The position numbers and the translations under genes are program-made. From Megamonas sp. UBA1796 (GTDB taxonomy: Bacteria > Bacillota > Negativicutes > Selenomonadales > Selenomonadaceae), in the NCBI GenBank assembly GCA_002319795.1, contig DCFU01000047.1, positions 1 through 59,268 on the forward strand: a stretch of DNA of 59,268 nt. The letters are read 5' to 3'. The notes beneath the pieces are model-generated. The model saw only the letters and a list, made by a program, of their open reading frames with translations, was not told the origin of the DNA and searched no databases. Every line of letters starts with the position of its first letter. Positions within the stretch are counted from its first letter, which is position 1. Below are positions 1 through 8,068 of the stretch, piece after piece.

Positions 1-260
1 TGCAGATCAAGACACCGGATCTCGGAGGCGTAAACAATATCATTGAGGCGGTACTCTATTGCAAAAAGCATGGTATTGGTGCTTATCAGGGAGGTACTTG
101 CAACGAAACAAATCGTTCAGCTGAGGTTTGCGTGCATCTGGCTATGGCCACGCAGCCTACACAGATGCTGGCAAAGCCAGGTATGGGCGTTGACGAGGGC
201 CTGATGATTGTAAATAATGAGATGCAGCGCATTTTAGCAGTTCGCAAAATCTTGAATTGA
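1..260 (+). CDS. mal: Methylaspartate ammonia-lyase, C-terminal part (5' end outside window)
   Basis: The last 85 codons of 3-methylaspartate ammonia-lyase, read in frame from base 3. The enzyme eliminates ammonia from (2S,3S)-3-methylaspartate to give mesaconate in the methylaspartate route of glutamate fermentation. The fragment opens with QIKTPDLGG. In the Clostridium tetanomorphum enzyme this segment holds Gln329 and the catalytic base Lys331. It continues to GGTCNETN, where the same numbering gives Thr360 and Cys361, and the spacing between the two motifs is exactly that of the known enzyme. It ends in a TGA at 258-260. The upstream glutamate mutase genes expected for this pathway would lie before the window. 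The citDEFC set downstream supplies the next step, cleavage of citramalate. Identification is firm although only the C-terminal fifth is visible. Confidence 0.93.
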   Translation, partial: QIKTPDLGGVNNIIEAVLYCKKHGIGAYQGGTCNETNRSAEVCVHLAMATQPTQMLAKPGMGVDEGLMIVNNEMQRILAVRKILN

Positions 261-270
261 AAATGATGAC

Positions 271-300
271 TTCTGGGGTGCCAGTATTGGCGCCCCAGAA
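271..300 (+). other. Intercistronic hairpin, 13-bp stem
   Basis: TTCTGGGGTGCCA (271-283) pairs with TGGCGCCCCAGAA (288-300), with one G-U pair and a 4-base loop. No T-tract follows, so it is more likely an mRNA processing or stability element, or a weak pause, between mal and the next gene than a terminator. Confidence 0.6.
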
Positions 301-329
301 TGGTATGAGCATGAGGAGATATAAAGGCT

Positions 330-1256
330 ATGTTTTTAGGCGATCAATTGATGTATACGTCGTACTTTGCTCCGCGTGGACGTGAGCGCCTCTACTCTTT
401 GGGTAAGCAGCTCAGCGAGCGATATTTGTCTCCAACAGATCTTTTGATCGGTATCGTTGGAGATGCTGGTGCCGGTAAATCCTCGGTGGTGAAAGGTATG
501 TTTCCGGGATTGGAACTAACAAATGACGATGACGGGGTCAATGTACGGCCACTGCCGTTATTGAAAAATATTGACAGGGATTTTTTTTCGGCGCATACAT
601 ACCATGTAGATGTTCGTTTTGAATTGGCGTTCACGCAGCGCTATCAACTGGTAGATGCAGTAAAAAAAGCGATTGCACATGAAAAAAGGGTGATTGTCGA
701 GCATTTTGATTTGCTTTATCCGGCTTTGGGTATGAATGCCGATATTCTTATCGGTGTAGGCGGTGAAGTGATTTTGGTAAAGCCGACGGTTTTTGGCCCA
801 GAGCCAAATGAGCTTGTTGATATTGTGAGCAAAACGCTGAGCTATCGAAAGATGGCACATACGGCAGAGGATCTGACCACGCAGATTCTGTTACGGGAGT
901 ATAATGTGCCATTGCCGATGGGACATCGGGATGTTTATCGCGGGTTCGTGATGGAATATGCGACGCCTCTGGAAATCGATCTGGCTGAGGTCGAGAGCAA
1001 AGTTATAGCAATTATGCGAAAAGACCTGCCGGTATGTTATAAGGATGAGGATCATATCCAAATCGGAGATGATGCCTGGGCCTGTACAGGTCCCAGAACA
1101 CATGTGACCAGTACGGGACGAGTGGAGAACTTCCGGCTGCTGCCGAAATGCAAATATGACCGCAAATCAAAAACTTATCTGCTGATTGGGCTGGTTGGTC
1201 CGGAAAGTGAGTTGCTGGACGGGCTGGCAGGACTCAATAATGCAGTGAAATTCTGA
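330..1256 (+). CDS. P-loop protein of the methylaspartate/citramalate lyase operon, function unknown
   Basis: A 308-residue protein with a clear Walker A motif, GDAGAGKSS at residues 44-52, after an N-terminal stretch of about 40 residues. No signal peptide or membrane segment is visible, so it should be cytoplasmic. I recall that RefSeq names similar proteins beside methylaspartate ammonia-lyase as carrying an alanine-tRNA synthetase second additional domain; that is from memory and gives no function. It sits 69 bases after mal and 21 bases before citD, in the same direction, so it is almost certainly in the operon. The ATG at 330 has GAGGAG at 312-317 as a rather distant ribosome site. Roles in assembling or repairing a complex of the pathway (B12 enzyme, lyase acyl carrier) are possible but pure inference. 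Confidence 0.75.
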   Translation: MFLGDQLMYTSYFAPRGRERLYSLGKQLSERYLSPTDLLIGIVGDAGAGKSSVVKGMFPGLELTNDDDGVNVRPLPLLKNIDRDFFSAHTYHVDVRFELAFTQRYQLVDAVKKAIAHEKRVIVEHFDLLYPALGMNADILIGVGGEVILVKPTVFGPEPNELVDIVSKTLSYRKMAHTAEDLTTQILLREYNVPLPMGHRDVYRGFVMEYATPLEIDLAEVESKVIAIMRKDLPVCYKDEDHIQIGDDAWACTGPRTHVTSTGRVENFRLLPKCKYDRKSKTYLLIGLVGPESELLDGLAGLNNAVKF

Positions 1257-1277
1257 GGGGAATCGGAGGCTGAAACA

Positions 1278-1565
1278 ATGGCAAAAATAGAGAAAACCGG
1301 ACAGGCTGGAACCTTGGAATCCAGTGACATCATGATTACAGTAGTGCCGGATAAGAGCGGGATACAAATTGAACTGGAAAGTATTGTTATGCCGCAGTAT
1401 GGAGATGCAATCCGGGCAACGATTGAAAAGATAATGAAAGAACAGCAAATAGAAGGAATCCGGATCAAGGCTATAGATAAAGGTGCGCTTGACTGTACAA
1501 TCCGGGCGCGCGTTCTGACCGCCCTGGATCGGGCTGGGGCAGAGATAAGGGAGGTGCTGGCGTAA
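1278..1565 (+). CDS. citD: Citrate/citramalate lyase acyl carrier protein, gamma subunit
   Basis: A 95-residue acyl carrier protein of the citrate lyase family, the usual length for CitD. The motif TLESSD places the serine at residue 15 where Klebsiella CitD carries its phosphoribosyl-dephospho-CoA group on Ser14 (TLESGD). It carries the acetyl group during the acyl exchange catalysed by CitF and the cleavage catalysed by CitE. The neighbouring methylaspartate ammonia-lyase makes citramalate the likely substrate of the complex, as in clostridial citramalate lyase. A ribosome site GGAGG lies before the ATG. The stop codon shares one base with the start of citE. The genes that make and attach the prosthetic group (citX, citG) are not in the window. 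Confidence 0.93.
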   Translation: MAKIEKTGQAGTLESSDIMITVVPDKSGIQIELESIVMPQYGDAIRATIEKIMKEQQIEGIRIKAIDKGALDCTIRARVLTALDRAGAEIREVLA

Positions 1566-2440
1566 TGGATTTGAGAAGGACAATGCTGTTCATACCGGGA
1601 AACAATCCGGCTATGCTGCAAAACGGAGGCGTGTTTGGGGCGGATTCCGTGATTCTGGATCTGGAGGATGCAGTGGCGCCAAATGAAAAGGACGCGGCAC
1701 GCCAGCTTATAGGAAATGCGCTGCGTACGTGTGACTATGGCATGAGTGAAAAGGTTGTGCGCATTAATCCGTTGGATACGTATGGTGTGCAGGACATCAA
1801 GGCGATTGTTCCCTGCGGGCCAGCGGCACTTTTGGTACCAAAGGTAGAATGCCCGGAGGATATTAAGAGTGCGGCAGAATGTATTGCAGCTGTCGAATCG
1901 GCTGGAAGTCAGGTAAAGATTGTGGCCCTGCTGGAAACGCCGAAGGGCATAGCAGAAGCTTATCAGATTGCCACGGCGGATACGCGGCTCGTGGCGCTTG
2001 CACTCGGCGCCGAGGACTATACGGCGGCGCTCGGGGCTAAGCGTACAAAGGAAGGCCGGGAGATTTATGCAGCCCGCATGGCGGTCATTAATGCAGCCGC
2101 TGCCGCCGGTATTCAGTCTATTGATACTCCGTTCACCGATGCGAACGATGAGGAAGGACTGCTCAAAGATACAGCTTTTGCCAAGGAGGTTGGCTTCAAA
2201 GGGAAGTTGTCCATTAATCCCCGTCAGATTGATGCCATCCATAGTGTATTCAATCCGACGGACAGCGATATTGCCTGGGCACAAAAGGTTTTGGCCGCAA
2301 TCCGCAAGGCCAAGGCAGAGGGCTCAGGAGTGGCTTCACTCAATGGCAAGATGGTTGATTTGCCAGTCGTGAACCGGGCAAAAACAATGCTGCATCTTGC
2401 ATACAGACTGGGCATGGTAGAGGAGGTCGCTGAAGCATGA
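1565..2440 (+). CDS. citE: Citrate/citramalate lyase beta subunit
   Basis: A 291-residue CitE-type protein of the HpcH/HpaI aldolase superfamily (TIM barrel). It starts with the family pattern LRRTMLFIPGNNP and carries VILDLEDAV (acidic metal/substrate region), the ALGAEDYTAALG segment and KGKLSINPRQI, all typical of CitE. In the complex it cleaves the CoA-like thioester of the substrate, here probably citramalyl-ACP to acetyl-ACP plus pyruvate; with citrate it would give oxaloacetate. The choice of citramalate is inferred from mal at the window start. The gene overlaps citD by one base and citF by four (ATGA), showing translational coupling. Start at the ATG overlapping the citD stop is well supported by the AGGGAGGTG upstream. 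Confidence 0.93.
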   Translation: MDLRRTMLFIPGNNPAMLQNGGVFGADSVILDLEDAVAPNEKDAARQLIGNALRTCDYGMSEKVVRINPLDTYGVQDIKAIVPCGPAALLVPKVECPEDIKSAAECIAAVESAGSQVKIVALLETPKGIAEAYQIATADTRLVALALGAEDYTAALGAKRTKEGREIYAARMAVINAAAAAGIQSIDTPFTDANDEEGLLKDTAFAKEVGFKGKLSINPRQIDAIHSVFNPTDSDIAWAQKVLAAIRKAKAEGSGVASLNGKMVDLPVVNRAKTMLHLAYRLGMVEEVAEA

Positions 2441-3972
2441 AAAATCAACTAGGTCGGGAAATACCGGAAGCTATCGCGAAAAACAGGCTCCTCTATGCAG
2501 GAGCCTTTGGGACAGAGCCGACAATGCGCCGTTATGCACCGCAGGTAAAAAGAATCTTGCCGGGGCAAAGCAAGTTGGTAGACAATATCGAGGATGTATT
2601 TAAGAAAATACCGGTAAAGAGCGGTATGACGCTGTCATTCCATCATCATCTGCGGAATGGAGACGGCGTTTTGAATATGGTACTCGATACGGCGGCGAGA
2701 CTGGGAATTAAAGATTTGAAGATAGCAGCCAGCTCGATTTTTCCCGTGCATGCACCACTTATTGAGCATATCAAAAATGGTGTGGTGACAGAGCTTGATA
2801 CAAACTATATGTCGGGCGTCGTTGCACAGGCCATTTCCCATGGCATTCTGGCAAAGCCCGTTACCATGCGTACGCATGGCGGCAGGGCCAGGGCTATTGA
2901 GTGCGGTCAGCTCAAAATTGACGTGGCGTTTGTGGCTGCACCGGCTGCTGATGATTATGGCAATATCAATGGCACACAGGGACTGGCAGCTTGTGGATCG
3001 CTGGGTTATGCGATTCCGGATGCCGAATATGCTGAGCATGTGGTCGCGATTACCGATCATTTGGAAGAATATCCGCTTACGCCGGTTTCCATCGAGCAGA
3101 CGAGAGTAGACTATGTCGTGAAGGTCGATTCAATCGGTGATCCAAAGGGGATTGTGTCAGGAACGACAAAGATCACGAAGGACCCCGTAGGTCTCAGAAT
3201 CGCAGAAAACGCTGCGAAGACCATTGAAGCCGCAGGGCTCATCCGGGATGGATTTTCTTTCCAGACGGGTGCGGGCGGTGCATCGCTGGCAGCAGCATAT
3301 TTTGTGCGCCAAATGATGGAAAAGAAAGGTGTAACGGGCAGTTTTGCGCTGGGCGGCATTACAGGATATATGGTAGAGATGTTGGAAAGCGGCTTATTTA
3401 AGAAGCTGCTGGATGTACAGGGGTTTGACCTGGAGGCCGGAAGGTCAATCGCAAAAAATCCGAATCATATGGAAATCAGTGCGAATTTTTATGCGAGTGC
3501 CTTCAACAGCGGCAGTGCGGTTAACCGTCTGGATGCTGTGATTTTAGGTGCAACGGAAATTGATACGGATTTCAATGTGAATGTGGTAACGGGTTCGGAT
3601 GGTGTAATCATGGGAGGATCGGGCGGCCATAGTGATGCGGCAGCCGGCGCGAAGGTTACGATTATTGTATCAAATCTGCTGCGCGGTCGTCTGCCAATCA
3701 TTGTAGATCATGTGTTGACGGCGACGACACCGGGGGAAACAGTCGATGTGGTCGTTACGGAACGCGGTATTGCGGTCAATCCGCTGCGTCCAGAACTTAA
3801 AGAGCAGCTGCTGCAGGCAGGACTGCCTGTCAGGGAGATTCATGAACTCAAAGAATTAGCAGAGAAAATGGCGGGTGTGCCGAAACAAATTGAAACTGGC
3901 GATCGGGTTGTCGCTGTGGTAGAGTACCGTGATGGGACGGTCATTGATACAGTCCGTCAGGTGAAGGACTGA
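2437..3972 (+). CDS. citF: Citrate/citramalate lyase alpha subunit (CoA transferase)
   Basis: A 511-residue CitF, the normal length. It exchanges the acetyl group on the acyl carrier protein for the incoming substrate. Family features seen include the N-terminal LGREIPEAI, the glycine-rich TGAGGASLAA segment around residue 280, and NVVTGSDGVIMGGSGGHSD near residue 390, typical of the alpha subunit. It overlaps citE by the ATGA at 2437-2440 and is followed four bases later by citC, so the four lyase genes form one translation-coupled block. In this pathway it would act on citramalate to form citramalyl-ACP; use of citrate cannot be excluded from sequence. Confidence 0.94.
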   Translation: MKNQLGREIPEAIAKNRLLYAGAFGTEPTMRRYAPQVKRILPGQSKLVDNIEDVFKKIPVKSGMTLSFHHHLRNGDGVLNMVLDTAARLGIKDLKIAASSIFPVHAPLIEHIKNGVVTELDTNYMSGVVAQAISHGILAKPVTMRTHGGRARAIECGQLKIDVAFVAAPAADDYGNINGTQGLAACGSLGYAIPDAEYAEHVVAITDHLEEYPLTPVSIEQTRVDYVVKVDSIGDPKGIVSGTTKITKDPVGLRIAENAAKTIEAAGLIRDGFSFQTGAGGASLAAAYFVRQMMEKKGVTGSFALGGITGYMVEMLESGLFKKLLDVQGFDLEAGRSIAKNPNHMEISANFYASAFNSGSAVNRLDAVILGATEIDTDFNVNVVTGSDGVIMGGSGGHSDAAAGAKVTIIVSNLLRGRLPIIVDHVLTATTPGETVDVVVTERGIAVNPLRPELKEQLLQAGLPVREIHELKELAEKMAGVPKQIETGDRVVAVVEYRDGTVIDTVRQVKD

Positions 3973-3976
3973 ATCT

Positions 3977-5041
3977 ATGTTGTGGAGCAGCGCAGAAGCG
4001 CACACCGTCGATTTAGGCAATCCCCGTGAAGTGCAGGAGGTCCGGCAGTTTCTACAGGGTTTCGATCTTGCCTATAATGGTGATGTGGATTATACGGTAG
4101 CTTTTTATGACGAACGATTGCAAATCATCGCTACCGGCTCCTTGAAGAACAACGTACTGTGCAATATCGCAGTCGCTGAGTCGTTGCAGGGCGAAGGCTT
4201 TACGGCCAGCGTCGTATCCCATCTCATGAGAGAGGCGGCAACGCATGGACTGTATCATTATTTCCTGTTTACCAAACCGGACATGGTACCGCAGTTTTCT
4301 TCGCTGTGTTTCAAGGAGATTGCGCGGTCAGACTCTCTTGCTGTTTTATTGGAGAGCGGCATTGGCTCAATCGGAAGCTTTTTGCACAGTATTGCCAATG
4401 AGACCGTGAACCTGCCGGTTGGCAGGCGGGCAGCTCTTGTGGTGAACTGCAATCCATTTACGCTGGGGCACGAGGCAGTCATTGCCCGGGCAAGCCGTGA
4501 AAACGATGCTGTCATAGTCCTCGTGGTAAGTGAGGACCAATCGGCCTTTCCCTTTGCTGTGCGGTTTCGTCTTGTACAGGAAGGACTGAAAAAGTATCCA
4601 AATGTGTGCGTATTGCCAAGTGGTCCCTATATCATATCCGCAGCGACCTTTCCGGGATATTTTACCAAGGGGCAGGACACAGTGGCAGCGCAGACACGGC
4701 TGGATGCCACAATTTTTGGGCAATGGATTGCACCGGCTTTGGGTGTGACCCGGCGCTATGTTGGTGATGAACCTTACAGCGAAGTGACCAGACAATATAA
4801 TGAAGCTCTGCTTGAGGTGCTGCCGCAGTATGGCATAGAAGTAGTGATTATGCCACGTAAACAAGCGGGCACGGAGATCATCAGCGCTTCCCGTGTCCGG
4901 CAATGTATCAATAAGGATGAGTGGCAGACCATCCGGCGCATGGTGCCGGAAACAACCTACGCTTATCTGGTATCAAGCGAGGCGCAGATTGTATTGCAAA
5001 AGCTCAGGACTATGGGGAATATTTACCATAGAAATGTATAG
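3977..5041 (+). CDS. citC: [Citrate (pro-3S)-lyase] ligase, activates the lyase by acetylation
   Basis: A 354-residue CitC. It acetylates the thiol of the acyl carrier prosthetic group with acetate and ATP to switch the lyase on. The N-terminal third has an acetyltransferase (GNAT)-like pattern (SLQGEGFTASVVSHL). The rest is a nucleotidyltransferase with the ATP-binding motif NCNPFTLGHEAV (HxGH-type) around residue 155 and the second motif ISASRVRQ near residue 310. It starts four bases after citF and is the last gene of the operon, followed by a strong terminator. In the order DEFC rather than the CDEF of enteric bacteria the gene has moved to the end, which is common in Bacillota. Confidence 0.92.
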   Translation: MLWSSAEAHTVDLGNPREVQEVRQFLQGFDLAYNGDVDYTVAFYDERLQIIATGSLKNNVLCNIAVAESLQGEGFTASVVSHLMREAATHGLYHYFLFTKPDMVPQFSSLCFKEIARSDSLAVLLESGIGSIGSFLHSIANETVNLPVGRRAALVVNCNPFTLGHEAVIARASRENDAVIVLVVSEDQSAFPFAVRFRLVQEGLKKYPNVCVLPSGPYIISAATFPGYFTKGQDTVAAQTRLDATIFGQWIAPALGVTRRYVGDEPYSEVTRQYNEALLEVLPQYGIEVVIMPRKQAGTEIISASRVRQCINKDEWQTIRRMVPETTYAYLVSSEAQIVLQKLRTMGNIYHRNV

Positions 5042-5066
5042 AGTCTGATTGTTACGAGTTAATCTT

Positions 5067-5100
5067 ACGGGCAGCACATAGCGTGCTGCCCGTTATTTTT
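5067..5100 (+). terminator. Rho-independent terminator of the citDEFC operon
   Basis: ACGGGCAGCAC (5067-5077) pairs perfectly with GTGCTGCCCGT (5083-5093), loop of five bases, then TATTTTTT. It lies between the convergent citC and the DUF3100-associated gene. Confidence 0.93.
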
Positions 5101-5138
5101 TGAAGATGCGATTTTGGGGTTCAGAAGCGATGGATGCG

Positions 5139-5585
5139 TTAAATAATACCTTCCAGATGCAGCATGACCTGGGCGACAAAAGTCGCACAAATAAAAGTGC
5201 CTGTATAGACGGCAAGTGCAACTACAATAATACGCCACGACATTTTCTTGAACATACCGATATCCTTGCCAACGGTGAGTCCGGCATAGGAAAGCACAAC
5301 CGTACAAAGTGCCAGAAAATCAACTTTGTCTACATAATATGTAACAAATCCTGCTATGGGGGAAATCGGGGTAGCAACCAGGATTGCCAGAATCGAAACC
5401 CAGAAAACCATTGGTAAATGCCCCGGTAAAATTTTGGCCAGAAGAATGCCCCCGACCGTAATGACTACAATACATCCAGACCCTAAAAAAGCGTCGAGCG
5501 GCGCTACGGCATAGGCGGTAATACAGACAACTGTACTAATAAGACCGGCCACGATAAAAACAAGTATTTCTTCCATAAGGCTCAT
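5139..5585 (-). CDS. Small membrane protein, partner of the DUF3100 protein
   Basis: A 148-residue, very hydrophobic protein with about four to five predicted membrane helices. It follows the DUF3100 gene on the minus strand after only six bases. Both genes are in the same reading frame, separated by one TGA and two sense codons, so the pair could come from splitting of one longer transporter gene. GGAG upstream, inside the end of the previous gene, supports separate initiation at this ATG. Together with the neighbouring amidohydrolase it is likely a permease pair for an amide or dipeptide-like substrate. That is inference from neighbourhood; the substrate is unknown. Confidence 0.75.
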   Translation of the reverse strand: MSLMEEILVFIVAGLISTVVCITAYAVAPLDAFLGSGCIVVITVGGILLAKILPGHLPMVFWVSILAILVATPISPIAGFVTYYVDKVDFLALCTVVLSYAGLTVGKDIGMFKKMSWRIIVVALAVYTGTFICATFVAQVMLHLEGII

Positions 5586-5591
5586 AGCTGT

Positions 5592-6389
5592 TCACGCTCC
5601 TTTTTTTTTTGGTGCCAGAATCGGAGAAAGTTTTTTATAAAAATAATTTGTAAGCGGTAATGAAACAAACAAGCAAAAATAAATACCCACAATGGTTGTC
5701 AAGAGATTGCTTGCCCCTGCATACATGAGAATCTCTGCCTTTTGTTCCGGAAATACTGTAGCAATTGCACCTGTAGCCGCCGCCATCATGCTGCCGGAGC
5801 CCACACCGGCTCCCATAGCGAGTGCATAGGGATGAAATATATGAAGGGCAGCAAGGAATCCGGCGATCAGTCCGACCCAGATCGCCCCAAATACAGTACC
5901 ACAAATGTATATGGCCATAACCCCGCGTCCTTCTGGGGAAGAAAGCCCATACTTCTCAGCAATGATGGCGATATTCGGTTCACGATCGATAGAAAAGGTG
6001 GCACCAACGGATTCCCGTCCCAGACCGAGTGCGATGGCAATAGGCAGGCCGATTACCACGGTTCCCATAAAATGCCCGAGTTCCTGCACACAAAGAGCAA
6101 ATCCCGCATTGAGAACCTTGATGAGCGCCGGACCTATGACCACCCCGAGTTTAGTGACGAGAATCATGGTCATAAGGCCAAGGACTGCTGTCGCATGCGA
6201 GGTTTCAGACTCCTTAAAAGCCTTGAGTTTTGGCAGGCTGATGATTGTACCAAGCACCATAGCATAGAGCATGGGAAGAAAAAGCAGTACCCCCGGACCT
6301 AAAGGAACTTTTTTTGTGCCAATCCATTCGCAAATAACGGCTAATAGCAGAGCAATGAGATGAATTTTCCAGTTTTTAATAATACTCAT
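5592..6389 (-). CDS. DUF3100 family membrane protein, probable transporter
   Basis: A 265-residue membrane protein with about seven to eight hydrophobic segments. The loop GRESVGATFSIDREP near residue 125 is what I associate with the DUF3100 family, and GAGVGSGSMMAAATGAI near residue 195 is a glycine-rich, transporter-like segment. It begins with an ATG at 6389 (AAAGAGAGGTATTGTT upstream). It ends in a run of lysine codons on an A10 tract (5601-5610). It is transcribed away from the M20 amidohydrolase across a shared 198-base promoter region, which suggests it imports that enzyme's substrate. No substrate has been assigned from sequence. Confidence 0.8.
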   Translation of the reverse strand: MSIIKNWKIHLIALLLAVICEWIGTKKVPLGPGVLLFLPMLYAMVLGTIISLPKLKAFKESETSHATAVLGLMTMILVTKLGVVIGPALIKVLNAGFALCVQELGHFMGTVVIGLPIAIALGLGRESVGATFSIDREPNIAIIAEKYGLSSPEGRGVMAIYICGTVFGAIWVGLIAGFLAALHIFHPYALAMGAGVGSGSMMAAATGAIATVFPEQKAEILMYAGASNLLTTIVGIYFCLFVSLPLTNYFYKKLSPILAPKKKGA

Positions 6390-6587
6390 AACAATACCTC
6401 TCTTTACTTTGTTGTAATTTTGATAGTAAAATTACTCAGATGAGTTATCACAAAAATAAAAATTGCCCGATAGAGTGGCAAAAAGATGTAATACTTGTTA
6501 TTATAAATATGAACAATGTCCATGTCAAATCACACAGATGTTGTTTATATGCATAAAATCCATTGTTTTAAAAGGAGTTTGAGTATA

Positions 6588-7895
6588 TTGTATACAGAAT
6601 TGAAACAAAAGGTTTACGATTCCATGCTGGCACATCGTGAGGAAATCTGCGCTCTGGCAGATGCGATTGGGGCAGAGCCGGAGCTTGGCTTCAAAGAGGA
6701 AAAAACAGCAAAAAAAATTGCGGATTTCTTTGCGAAGCATAATATTCCCTATACGAGCGGACTGGCTATTACAGGTGTCAAAGGCGTGTTACACGGGAAA
6801 AGTGCGAAACGCCGTATCGCAGTCCTTGGAGAACTGGATGCGGTCCCTTGCCCAAATCATCCCTTGGCGTCTAAAGAGACCGGGGCTGCGCATGCCTGTG
6901 GACACAATGTCCAGCTTGCTATCATGGCAGCTTGTGCTGTCGGCCTGCAAGAATCCGGTATTCTGCGTGAGCTGGATGGAGATGTTGTTCCATTTGCGGT
7001 TCCGGCAGAAGAATATGTAGAAATCTCTTATCGGAATCAGCTGCGTGATCAGGGCAAACTGCATTATTTCTGCGGTAAGGAAGAGCTCATTCGCATAGGG
7101 GCATTTGACGATATTGATATTTCTATGATGATGCATGCGTCTATGTCTGGTGATGGCAAGCGTGTTATTGATACTGGAGGGACCAGCAACGGGTTCATTG
7201 GCAAGCTCATACGGTTTCAAGGAAAAGCCGCTCATGCAGCTGCTGCACCGCACGATGGCGTAAATGCACTCAATGCGGCCATGCTGGCCATCCAGGCGGT
7301 CAATGCTTTGCGTGAAAACTTCCGTGAAGAGGATTATGTACGTTTCCATCCAATTATCACCAAGGGCGGAGACTCTGTTAATGTAGTGCCGTCCGATGTA
7401 CGTATGGAAAGCTATGTACGTGCCAAAACGGTGCAGGCAATGATTGAAACTAATCAGAAAATTAATCAAGCTATCAAATATGCGGCAATGGCTGTCGGCG
7501 CTGAAGCTGAAATACAGGATCTGCCAGGACAGCTCCCTATGATCAATGATCAAAAGCTGAATGCGGTTTACGAGGCCAATGTAAAAAAACGACTGGGGGA
7601 GAATGCTATCATTCATCTTGGACATCTGGCTGGCAGCACAGATATGGGAGATCTTGCGCATATTATGCCAGTCATTCATCCCTGGTTTGGTGGGGGTACC
7701 ACAGGCATTGTCCATTCCGCAGATTTTCGGGTTACAGATCCTGAAATGGCCTATTTTCTTTCGGCAGCAACTATGACAGATACGATCATCGACTTGCTGG
7801 CGGATGGAGCCGCTGGTGCGGAAAATATTCTTCGCGATTATCAACCCTGCATGACAAAAGAAGCATATCTGGGGTATCTGGCTTCTGTTAAATAG
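6588..7895 (+). CDS. M20 family metallo-amidohydrolase (AbgB/aminobenzoyl-glutamate hydrolase-like)
   Basis: A zinc peptidase-fold amidohydrolase of about 435 residues. Visible motifs are GELDAVPCPNH, the metal-binding GAAHACGHN, the PAEEY acidic motif and the C-terminal GSTDMGDL segment, the order seen in M20D/AbgB-type enzymes that split N-acyl amino acids or aminobenzoyl-glutamate. An ATG at 6516 opens the frame, but I prefer the TTG at 6588. It is preceded by AAAGGAG at 6571-6577 with good spacing, and the family similarity begins there (YTELKQKVYDS). It is divergent from the DUF3100 pair, its probable transporter. A bidirectional terminator lies downstream. Exact substrate unknown. Confidence 0.88.
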   Translation: MYTELKQKVYDSMLAHREEICALADAIGAEPELGFKEEKTAKKIADFFAKHNIPYTSGLAITGVKGVLHGKSAKRRIAVLGELDAVPCPNHPLASKETGAAHACGHNVQLAIMAACAVGLQESGILRELDGDVVPFAVPAEEYVEISYRNQLRDQGKLHYFCGKEELIRIGAFDDIDISMMMHASMSGDGKRVIDTGGTSNGFIGKLIRFQGKAAHAAAAPHDGVNALNAAMLAIQAVNALRENFREEDYVRFHPIITKGGDSVNVVPSDVRMESYVRAKTVQAMIETNQKINQAIKYAAMAVGAEAEIQDLPGQLPMINDQKLNAVYEANVKKRLGENAIIHLGHLAGSTDMGDLAHIMPVIHPWFGGGTTGIVHSADFRVTDPEMAYFLSAATMTDTIIDLLADGAAGAENILRDYQPCMTKEAYLGYLASVK

Positions 7896-8029
7896 GCATT
7901 GCAATAGCAAATGCTTTTCCGAGAATAGAACGGTTTGTAAGAGTCTCGAAATTTAAGCAGGGATGAATCAATAATCACGTTCATAAAATTCAGATTTTGC
8001 GATTAATATGTAGCTTTATCAATTGACTG

Positions 8030-8068
8030 AAACCCGGGTGCCGCGATTCCTATGCGGCACCCGGGTTT
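8030..8068. terminator. Bidirectional terminator between convergent genes
   Basis: AAACCCGGGTGCCGC (8030-8044) pairs perfectly with GCGGCACCCGGGTTT (8054-8068); a 15-bp stem with a 9-base loop. It ends the amidohydrolase transcript and touches the stop codon of the AraC gene, so it should serve both strands, though the T-runs are short. Confidence 0.85.

Noticed and set aside
1175..2284. 369-codon minus-strand frame across citD/citE
   Set aside because: Antisense to unmistakable citrate lyase subunits.
6789..7910. 373-codon minus-strand frame across the amidohydrolase gene
   Set aside because: Antisense to a clear M20 enzyme with all motifs; residue composition rich in His, Cys and Ile as in shadow frames.
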